Below, one piece after another: positions 1 through 4,283 of a stretch of 5,676 nucleotides of DNA. The position numbers and the translations under genes are program-made. This DNA comes from an uncultured bacterium (GTDB taxonomy: Bacteria > Patescibacteriota > Minisyncoccia > Phycocordibacterales > GWA1-40-21). The stretch lies in assembly GCA_903868205.1 (NCBI GenBank), contig CAIPUJ010000108.1, positions 1 to 5,676 of the forward strand, written 5' to 3'. The notes under the pieces are model-generated. The model had not been told where the DNA came from and did not search any database. It saw only the letters and a list, made by a program, of their open reading frames with translations. Every line of letters begins with the position of its first letter. Position 1 is the stretch's first letter.

Positions 1-578
1 ACTCTTTCGTATAGATCACAAATCTGTGCTAGTGGTTCTCTATATATATCTGGAAAAGGTGCTGTTGTAGAATCTGTTCTTGTTTTGAATTTACCTAGCT
101 CTTTATCAAACTGAGAAAGGTGAACAATATTTCTAAATGCAAAATACTTAAACCAAGTAGGATATACTGCGTCTTCTGAGGTGAGGTAATTAATCCAAGA
201 GTCTAAGGAAGCTTTTTGGTCTTCGATGATTGTATCAATCATTTGAGACTTCATTTCTTCTGGTATTGTCTCGACTGGTTGACCTCTTTCTCTGGCTACT
301 CTTTGTTGAAGCTCAAAGTATGATTCTGGAACGTTTTCTCTTTTGATTATGAAAGCATCGTATATAGCAGGGCGAAGCATTTCTAAGTTTCTTTCTCTTG
401 TGTGTTTATTTTCGTTTAGGAATATATTCTCTAACCTATCCATGTATGCATCGATTCTTTCATTTGGATCATTGGGAACAGATTCATCGGTGAGACGTTC
501 TTGCTTTTCTACTGCATCAGAGACTTCTTCAGATGTCTGAAGTTCTGGTATTTTCATATGCAAAGGGTGTTTTTCCAT
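1..578 (-). CDS. Uncharacterised soluble protein, N-terminal part (runs off left edge)
   Basis: An open frame runs from an ATG at 578 to the window edge: 192 complete codons plus two bases, with no stop. The protein begins MEKHPLHMKIPELQTSEE. It is rich in charged residues (E, K, R, D), has no signal peptide or membrane segment, and looks largely helical, so it is probably cytoplasmic. A stretch at about residues 141-155 (YPTWFKYFAFRNIVH) and a following APFPDIYREPLA segment at about 174-185 look like conserved-family signatures. I recall similar segments from long uncharacterised proteins of Patescibacteria, but cannot verify this here. No catalytic motif is visible in this part. The ATG at 578 is chosen because a promoter-like pair ends nine bases upstream; there is no Shine-Dalgarno site. 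A second ATG follows at codon 8. Coding is well supported by frame length and composition; the function is unknown. Confidence 0.8.
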   Translation of the reverse strand, partial: MEKHPLHMKIPELQTSEEVSDAVEKQERLTDESVPNDPNERIDAYMDRLENIFLNENKHTRERNLEMLRPAIYDAFIIKRENVPESYFELQQRVARERGQPVETIPEEMKSQMIDTIIEDQKASLDSWINYLTSEDAVYPTWFKYFAFRNIVHLSQFDKELGKFKTRTDSTTAPFPDIYREPLAQICDLYER

Positions 579-587
579 ATATTTAAG

Positions 588-616
588 ATTATATAGCCTT
601 TTCAAGGCAAAAACAA
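588..616 (-). promoter_or_regulatory. Sigma-70-type promoter for the left-edge gene, probably leaderless
   Basis: On the minus strand, TTGTTT (611-616) and a perfect TATAAT (588-593) are separated by 17 bases. Only nine bases lie between the -10 box and the ATG at 578, so transcription should begin within about three bases of the start codon and leave no room for a ribosome binding site. The -10 match is excellent. The -35 matches the consensus only in its TTG half, and in AT-rich DNA such pairs can arise by chance. Confidence 0.55.
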
Positions 617-624
617 ATTCATAT

Positions 625-649
625 TACTTGGCTCTGCCAGAGCCAAGTA
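625..649 (-). terminator. Perfect 11-bp hairpin after mnmA; possible terminator or palindromic repeat
   Basis: TACTTGGCTCT (625-635) and AGAGCCAAGTA (639-649) pair perfectly around a three-base loop. The hairpin begins 24 bases beyond the mnmA stop, where a terminator would be expected. However, the T-rich stretch on the minus strand (TTTGTTTTTG) starts about nine bases beyond the stem, so termination may be weak. The ends of the arms (ACTTGG/CCAAGT) match those of the palindrome inside mnmA at 1352-1378. It may therefore be a copy of a short repeat that has been used as a terminator. Confidence 0.5.
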
Positions 650-673
650 TAACCTTAAACCTAAAACTATAAC

Positions 674-1771
674 CTATTTTATGATTCCGCCACCTAGACA
701 AATTTCTCCATCGTAAATTACTGCGGACTGACCAGAAGAAATAGCTTTCTGAGGATTAGTAAAGTGTAGTTCGTATTCCCCACTTTCACCTTTCAACTTT
801 TTACTATTTACTATTGTGCATTCTTCAAGAGGTTGTCTGTAGCGAACCCTGGCAGAATATTTCTTATTTAAATCTGGCGTAGCGTCCTGTGTCCAATTTA
901 TATTTTTTAGTTTTACTATTTTAGATTCGCTTTCTACTATCTTCGCTAAATCTTGAGAAACGGTAATCGTATTTTTTTCTACGTCCTTAGAAATAATATA
1001 ATATCTAGAATCATTTTGAGTTTTTTCTGTAATTTTAAAACCATGTCTTTGTCCAATAGTGAGAAAAAGTACTCCATCATGTATACCGATCTCTTCTCCT
1101 TTTTCATTTAAAACTTTTCCTGGTACTTCTTTTATATAATGAGTCAAGAATTCTTTCATATCAAATTTACCAAGAAAACAAACTCCCTGACTATCTTTCT
1201 TTACAGCAGTAGAAAGGCCAAGTTTTTTAGCAATTTTTCTTACTTCTGGTTTTTCTATATCGCCAATTGGGAAAAGAGTTTTACTAAGTTGTTTTTGTGT
1301 AAGAGTCCAAAGAAAATATGTCTGATCTTTGTTTGTATCTTTTCCCGCCAGCAACTTGGAGGTTGAACCTCCAAGTTGTGATACTCGCGCATAATGCCCC
1401 GTAGCAACAAAATCTGCACCCTGCTCCATTGCCCAATCAAAGAATCCACCAAACTTCACATACTTGTTGCACATAACATCTGGATTTGGAGTTCTACCAG
1501 CCTTGTACTCATCTATCATATAGTCAGCTACATCTTTCTTATATTCTTTTTCTAGGTCTAATGTGAAAAAAGGAATATTTAATTTGGCACATATGCGCAT
1601 AGCATCTAATCTATCTTCTCTCCAAGTACATTTTACGAAGTCTGGTTGCCAAACTTTTATAAAAACACCGGTTACATCGTAACCTTGTTTTTGAAGTAAT
1701 GCAGCAGAAACAGAAGAGTCTACACCCCCAGACATGCCCACGTAAACCTTCTTACATATTTTTCTATTCAT
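674..1771 (-). CDS. mnmA: tRNA-specific 2-thiouridylase MnmA
   Basis: MnmA activates the wobble uridine at position 34 of Lys, Glu and Gln tRNAs with ATP and replaces its C2 oxygen with sulfur, as part of cytoplasmic mnm5s2U synthesis. The 365-residue length is normal for the family. Visible hallmarks are the N-terminal PP-loop SGGVDSS (residues 14-20), RTPNPDVMCN with the putative nucleophile Cys101, ATGHYAR (123-129), KDTNKDQTYFLW (144-155), SQGVCFLG with the second catalytic Cys198, and TIGQRHG (238-244), followed by the C-terminal beta-barrel region. Both cysteines lie close to their positions in E. coli MnmA. The start at 1771 overlaps the stop of the upstream remnant frame (ATGA), and no Shine-Dalgarno site precedes it, so coupled or leaderless initiation is likely. 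Oddity: residues 132-140 (QLGGSTSKL) are encoded exactly by a 27-base palindrome placed between two conserved strands. The active site is intact, so the enzyme should work. Confidence 0.97.
   Translation of the reverse strand: MNRKICKKVYVGMSGGVDSSVSAALLQKQGYDVTGVFIKVWQPDFVKCTWREDRLDAMRICAKLNIPFFTLDLEKEYKKDVADYMIDEYKAGRTPNPDVMCNKYVKFGGFFDWAMEQGADFVATGHYARVSQLGGSTSKLLAGKDTNKDQTYFLWTLTQKQLSKTLFPIGDIEKPEVRKIAKKLGLSTAVKKDSQGVCFLGKFDMKEFLTHYIKEVPGKVLNEKGEEIGIHDGVLFLTIGQRHGFKITEKTQNDSRYYIISKDVEKNTITVSQDLAKIVESESKIVKLKNINWTQDATPDLNKKYSARVRYRQPLEECTIVNSKKLKGESGEYELHFTNPQKAISSGQSAVIYDGEICLGGGIIK
1352..1378. repeat. 27-bp perfect palindrome inside mnmA
   Basis: Read on the minus strand, arms CAACTTGGAGGT and ACCTCCAAGTTG flank a three-base centre. 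Counting to the central base, every one of 13 pairs matches. It covers codons 132-140 of mnmA exactly and in frame. The ends ACTTGG/CCAAGT are shared with the hairpin at 625-649. It encodes QLGGSTSKL in a loop that varies in length in MnmA proteins. As DNA it could be a short inserted repeat; as RNA it would form a strong hairpin inside the message. Confidence 0.85.
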
Positions 1772-1884
1772 AATACAAAATTATTCAAGCTACTTGCCCC
1801 GTCAAATTGATTTTTTATTTGACTGGGGTCAACTCCGCCGGACATTCCGACAAATACTTTTTGTGCTTTTTTACTAATATTCAT
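1768..1884 (-). pseudogene. Remnant of a second mnmA 5' end (38 codons), overlapping the mnmA start
   Basis: The frame begins with ATG at 1884 and ends with TGA at 1770-1768, which overlaps the mnmA ATG as ATGA. Its first 19 residues, MNISKKAQKVFVGMSGGVD, match the start of the downstream MnmA (KKVYVGMSGGVD), including the PP-loop. Where MnmA continues with SS, this frame reads PSQIKNQFDGA and then SSLNNFVL before the stop; homology beyond SS is lost. Over the ten aligned codons from KV to VD, eight differ at the third base, so this is not a fresh tandem copy. AAGG, four bases upstream of the ATG, is a weak ribosome binding site. It is most likely the decayed start of an older or foreign mnmA. 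It could still be translated as a leader peptide coupled to mnmA. It cannot be a working enzyme. Confidence 0.65.
1794..1832. repeat. Imperfect hairpin within the mnmA remnant
   Basis: Read on the plus strand, TTG-CCCC-GTCAAAT (1794-1807) pairs with ATTTGAC-GGGG-CAA (1817-1832), with single unpaired T bases at 1824 and 1829 and a nine-base loop. That gives 14 pairs in total. It lies in the 5' region of the mnmA transcript, 23 bases from the mnmA start codon. Removing 33 bases on the coding strand (the codons for PSQIKNQFDGA) would restore GGVD-SS, the normal PP-loop, so it may be an in-frame insertion. There is no U-tract next to it, so it is a poor terminator. Confidence 0.65.
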
Positions 1885-1919
1885 AAAACCTTATTTATGG
1901 CCATACAATAACACGAGCC

Positions 1920-1925
1920 ATTATA
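1920..1925 (-). promoter_or_regulatory. Possible -10 box for mnmA transcription
   Basis: A perfect TATAAT on the minus strand lies 35 bases upstream of the remnant frame and is placed to drive it and mnmA. No convincing -35 box sits 16-18 bases further upstream; the sequence there is AAGTCA-like and overlaps the divergent promoter of the plus-strand gene. The two promoters would therefore compete for the same DNA. Confidence 0.35.
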
Positions 1926-1941
1926 ATAAGCAAACCATCAC

Positions 1942-1970
1942 TTGACTTTTATATATAGATATGCTATCAT
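1942..1970 (+). promoter_or_regulatory. Strong sigma-70-type promoter for the PQ-loop gene
   Basis: TTGACT (1942-1947) and TATCAT (1965-1970) are separated by 17 bases. A TG at 1962-1963 one base upstream of the -10 box makes an extended -10. Transcription would start near 1977 and give a leader of about 27 bases. Each box has one mismatch to consensus, making this the best promoter in the window. Confidence 0.75.
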
Positions 1971-1992
1971 AATAACAGAAACATAAACAAAT

Positions 1993-1997
1993 GGAGG
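1993..1997 (+). promoter_or_regulatory. Strong Shine-Dalgarno site (GGAGG)
   Basis: GGAGG lies six bases before the ATG at 2004 and nine before the second ATG at 2007, so either start is possible. It is the only clear Shine-Dalgarno site in front of any gene whose start lies in this window. Confidence 0.85.
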
Positions 1998-2003
1998 TCC
2001 CGT

Positions 2004-2300
2004 ATGATGAACTGGCTTTATAACAGATTCGAACGTCTAATCAGCAACAAATGGTTTGATAAGTTGATTGGAGCACTGCTCTTTTTAAATCCGATAGCGC
2101 TCTTCCCCCAAGTCCTCGCGGTAATAAAATCACCGACGGTTTCAGGGGTGTCGATTGAAATGTGGAGTCTCTCAGCGGTACTTCAAACCGTGATGATACT
2201 GCACTCGATCAAAACAAAAAGCGCCAGTCTGTTTGTGGTAATGGTTGTGAGTTTGATTGAATCGCTCACAATAGTCACTGTGGTTATGATCAAATCCTGA
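2004..2300 (+). CDS. PQ-loop / SemiSWEET-like small membrane protein
   Basis: This 98-residue protein has three predicted hydrophobic helices, at about residues 19-41, 50-69 and 74-95, after a basic, aromatic N-terminal tail. The first helix carries the proline-glutamine pair of the PQ-loop family in PIALFPQVLAVIKS (Pro35-Gln36). It is followed by the typical SxxGxS-type turn (SPTVSGVSIEMWSLS). Three helices and about 90-100 residues fit bacterial SemiSWEETs, which dimerise in the inner membrane and carry small sugars by facilitated diffusion. The substrate is not readable, and the third helix lacks the asparagine common in sugar carriers, so another small solute is possible. By hand count it is about 43% GC, above the AT-rich neighbours. 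It alone is on the plus strand and has its own promoter, Shine-Dalgarno site and terminator. It may be an acquired single-gene unit. Confidence is good for the PQ-loop fold and moderate for sugar transport. Confidence 0.75.
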   Translation: MMNWLYNRFERLISNKWFDKLIGALLFLNPIALFPQVLAVIKSPTVSGVSIEMWSLSAVLQTVMILHSIKTKSASLFVVMVVSLIESLTIVTVVMIKS

Positions 2301-2307
2301 TCTAACC

Positions 2308-2338
2308 AAAACCCCCTCTGCTTGCGGATGGGGTTTTT
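2308..2338. terminator. Bidirectional intrinsic terminator between converging genes
   Basis: AAAACCCC (2308-2315) pairs with GGGGTTTT (2330-2337). An inner TCTG/CGGA stem (one T-G wobble) closes a CTTG loop after one C-T mismatch. TTTTT at 2334-2338 follows on the plus strand. Read from ychF on the minus strand, the same hairpin ends in GGGGG-TTTTGGTT. It lies just after both stop codons (2300 plus, 2345 minus). Confidence 0.85.
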
Positions 2339-2344
2339 AATTAC

Positions 2345-3442
2345 CTAAATTTTAAATTCTATAACATCCCCATCCTTCACCACATATTCCTTCCCTTCTT
2401 TACGAATCAAACCTTTTTCTCTGGCTTGTCCATGTGAACCAACATTTAATAGCTCCTGCCAAAACACAACCTCTGCACGAACAAACTTATCTTTGAAGTC
2501 TCCGTGTATAGCAGTACCAGCAAGAGGAGCAGTCCAACCTTCCTTTATAGTCCAAGCACGGCTTTCGTCTTCTCCAGTAGTAAAATATGTAATAAGGCCA
2601 AGAAGCTTATACCCAGCTTTAATTAGATTATCTATTCCGTCATCTTTTACTCCTAGGCCTTCTCTCATTTCTTTTTTGTCTCCGCCTTCCAAATCTTTTA
2701 ATTCCTGTTCTATACCAGCATCTACTATCACATATCCAGATTTTGTTTCTTCAAAAAACTTAATTAATTTTACAAATCTTTCGTCATTCACTTCGTCAAG
2801 ATTTTTCCCACCAGCTTTTTTATTTAAAACATATAAAATCGGCTTCATTGTAAGAAGACAAAGTTTAGCTACTTCCACAATTTCTTTTTCATCGAAAGCA
2901 ATGGATCTAGAAAGTTTACCCTCTTCAAGCACAACTTTTAATTTCTCCAACGCTCCTTTTTCTATAACGGCAGATTTTAATCCTCTCTTAATATCACTTT
3001 CTACATTTCCCAGTCTCTTAGAAACAGTCTGAAGATCAGCAAGTATAAGCTCTAAGTTTATAGTTTCAATATCAGAAAGTGGATCCACTTTATTTGAAAC
3101 ATGAAGAATATTATCATCTTCGAAAATACGTACGACTTCTGCAATAGCATCTGTCTCACGAATATTAGTAAGGAATTTATTACCCAATCCTTCACCAGCA
3201 GAAGCTCCTTTTACAAGACCTGCGATATCTACGAATTCTACAGCGGCAGGAACAGTCTTAGCTGATTTGCTAAATTCAGAAAGCTTCCAAAGCCTATCAT
3301 CAGGCACAGCAACAACCCCCACAGATGGGTCTATTGTACAAAAGGGATAGTTCTCACAAGCAACGGCTTTTTTTGTAAGCGCGTTGAAAAGAGTGCTTTT
3401 TCCGACGTTTGGTAAACCGACTATTCCAATTGATAATGACAT
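2345..3442 (-). CDS. ychF: Ribosome-binding ATPase/GTPase YchF (OLA1/Obg-related)
   Basis: YchF is a cytoplasmic P-loop NTPase that binds ribosomes and is linked to translation control and stress responses; family members often prefer ATP to GTP. The 365 residues match the usual length. In order are the P-loop GLPNVGKST (9-17), the G2 area NYPFCTIDPS (31-40), the G3 motif DIAGLVKGAS (72-81), a helical coiled-coil insertion after ELILADL (131-137), the G4 position NKKA (207-210), and a C-terminal TGS domain from about residue 280 (LITYFTTGEDESRAWTI, TAPLAGTAIHGDF, ending GDVIEFKI). The G4 site is odd: characterised YchF/OLA1 proteins have NxxE, but here Ala replaces the Glu. The ATG at 3442 gives the standard family N-terminus (MSLSIGIVGLPN). 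It lies six bases from a -10-like box with no Shine-Dalgarno site, suggesting a leaderless message. The gene ends at the terminator shared with the PQ-loop gene. Confidence 0.97.
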   Translation of the reverse strand: MSLSIGIVGLPNVGKSTLFNALTKKAVACENYPFCTIDPSVGVVAVPDDRLWKLSEFSKSAKTVPAAVEFVDIAGLVKGASAGEGLGNKFLTNIRETDAIAEVVRIFEDDNILHVSNKVDPLSDIETINLELILADLQTVSKRLGNVESDIKRGLKSAVIEKGALEKLKVVLEEGKLSRSIAFDEKEIVEVAKLCLLTMKPILYVLNKKAGGKNLDEVNDERFVKLIKFFEETKSGYVIVDAGIEQELKDLEGGDKKEMREGLGVKDDGIDNLIKAGYKLLGLITYFTTGEDESRAWTIKEGWTAPLAGTAIHGDFKDKFVRAEVVFWQELLNVGSHGQAREKGLIRKEGKEYVVKDGDVIEFKI

Positions 3443-3448
3443 ATAAAC

Positions 3449-3477
3449 ACTTTAACAGATTTCCGATTAAAAAACAA
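3449..3477 (-). promoter_or_regulatory. Candidate leaderless promoter of ychF
   Basis: On the minus strand, TTGTTT (3472-3477) and TAAAGT (3449-3454) are 17 bases apart, and the ATG of ychF follows the -10 box after six bases. Transcription would start at or next to the A of the start codon. The -35 box lies inside the U-tract of the preceding terminator, and the same TTGTTT hexamer serves the left-edge gene. The -10 is only a moderate match. Confidence 0.5.
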
Positions 3478-3499
3478 AAAACACCTTTCGGTGTTTTTT
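3469..3499 (-). terminator. Intrinsic terminator of the 76-residue gene
   Basis: Read on the minus strand, ACACC-GAAA-GGTGT forms a five-pair core with a GNRA tetraloop, extended by A-T pairs on both sides. It is followed by a near-continuous run of 12 T interrupted by one G. It begins three bases beyond the stop codon at 3503 and separates this gene from ychF. Confidence 0.87.
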
Positions 3500-3502
3500 A
3501 GT

Positions 3503-3733
3503 TTAGCTCATTAATTTTCTCAACTCATCCTGATTCTCTCTCATCACCTCCATTGTTGCAGACATCTGATCTTTACCTTCGCTTACTTTTTGTTGGACTT
3601 TTTTTGCAATATCCTCAAAAAATTGAGGATTCTTTTCTATTGCTGCCAATATTTTCTCCTGTTGTTCTTCTGGTACACCTTTCATCTGTGACTTAAGCAT
3701 CTGCTTCATTGCTAAATTTTTGAAAAATCCCAT
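3503..3733 (-). CDS. Small helical protein of unknown function (76 aa)
   Basis: The protein begins MGFFKNLAMKQMLKSQMK. It is very rich in Lys, Glu, Gln and Met and is almost certainly all-helical. A proline-marked turn (GVPEEQQEKILAAIEKNPQFFEDIAKK, two Pro at about residues 21 and 36) separates a basic N-terminal helix from two further amphipathic helices. There is no signal peptide, membrane segment or cysteine, so it should be cytoplasmic. I recall near-identical small proteins as common hypothetical genes of Patescibacteria, but no function is known to me. No Shine-Dalgarno site is seen; GGG touches the ATG, and a TACAAT lies only four bases upstream. It has its own strong terminator and so is probably transcribed alone. 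Coding is supported by composition, a clear start and the terminator directly after the stop. Confidence 0.8.
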   Translation of the reverse strand: MGFFKNLAMKQMLKSQMKGVPEEQQEKILAAIEKNPQFFEDIAKKVQQKVSEGKDQMSATMEVMRENQDELRKLMS

Positions 3734-3790
3734 CCCAATTGTAAAAATTAATATTTATAATTATTCGACTACTTTATCTTTTTTTTAAAT

Positions 3791-3896
3791 CTTCACCCCA
3801 CGAAATAATTACTCTATTTACTCATAACCTATCGAATTTTTATCTTTACTTTCAGTTTATCGATTGGGTCTAAAGTACTTATTTCATGGGGTTAAG
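3791..3896. repeat. Long imperfect inverted repeat in non-coding DNA
   Basis: Arms at 3791-3813 and 3874-3896 are inverted copies matching at 20 of 23 bases; the outer arm ends are CTTCACCCCA and TGGGGTTAAG. Inside, ATCGA (3831-3835) and TCGAT (3860-3864) can also pair. The unit fills most of the 194-base gap between the glutaredoxin-like gene and the 76-residue gene, in which I see no reading frame. No U-tract follows on either strand, so it is a poor terminator. It may be a small palindromic mobile element or a structured RNA. Confidence 0.65.
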
Positions 3897-3927
3897 AAAA
3901 TATAATCGCTTTGCTTTTTATTTTCTA

Positions 3928-4200
3928 CTATTTAATTCCTAATAATTCACTAATCCTTCCCTCTTGAAAACCAAGTATTGGCTCGCCATCTATTATTATA
4001 TACGGTACCTTAGTACTTCCTGACAATTCTTTTAGTTTCTCTCTGTTTTCTAAATTAAACTCCACATCAAGATTTTTAAAGGTAATTTTATTCTCCTTTA
4101 AAAAAGCTTTAAGAGCATTGCATGGTGGACACTCTGGCATTGAATATAATATTATCTCCCTTGCCCTGTGTGAATTTTCTATTTTCTTTGAATTTATCAT
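3928..4200 (-). CDS. Glutaredoxin-like thiol-disulfide oxidoreductase
   Basis: The 90-residue protein has a thioredoxin-fold core starting near residue 15 (EIILYSMPECPPCNALKAFL), with the redox motif CPPC (Cys24-Cys27) at the head of a helix. It is followed by FKNLDVEFN, the cis-proline loop TKVPYIIIDG (Val65-Pro66), and a C-terminal GF plus short helix typical of glutaredoxin/NrdH proteins (LGFQEGRISELL). It should reduce disulfides in the cytoplasm; no signal peptide is seen. The glutathione-binding features are not decisive, so a NrdH-like or thioredoxin-reductase-linked protein is equally possible. The first 14 residues (MINSKKIENSHRAR) are extra relative to a minimal domain, but no other ATG, GTG or TTG before the core is convincing. 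No Shine-Dalgarno site is visible. It follows the efflux adaptor gene on the same strand after 83 bases, so co-transcription is possible but not shown. Confidence 0.85.
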   Translation of the reverse strand: MINSKKIENSHRAREIILYSMPECPPCNALKAFLKENKITFKNLDVEFNLENREKLKELSGSTKVPYIIIDGEPILGFQEGRISELLGIK

Positions 4201-4283
4201 ATAACTTGGTGATTACTAAATATGCTTGATATAAATATTAATGTTTATTCTAAAAAATTCTTTGCAGGGTTTTTTCTTTAACA

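Noticed and set aside
343..540. Plus-strand open frame of 65 codons
   Set aside because: It lies entirely antisense to the left-edge gene and has no ribosome binding site or recognisable product.
1139..1452. Open frames on both strands inside mnmA
   Set aside because: They are shadows of mnmA; their translations are Phe/Ser-rich or resemble nothing, while the mnmA frame carries all family motifs.
1897..1904. ATGGCCAT palindrome upstream of the mnmA remnant as an operator
   Set aside because: Eight bases of symmetry is expected by chance, and no second copy or regulator gene is seen nearby.
2493..3032. Plus-strand open frame of 179 codons
   Set aside because: It is antisense to ychF, with the Ser/Pro/Phe-rich composition typical of a reverse-frame shadow.
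3738..3743. TACAAT as the -10 box of the 76-residue gene
   Set aside because: It lies only four bases from the ATG, which would put the transcript start inside the start codon, and no -35 box is found at 17 bases.
4252..4275. A6/T6 inverted repeat just after the adaptor gene as a terminator
   Set aside because: The stem is only A-T pairs around a 12-base loop, too weak to call. Read-through into the glutaredoxin-like gene remains possible.
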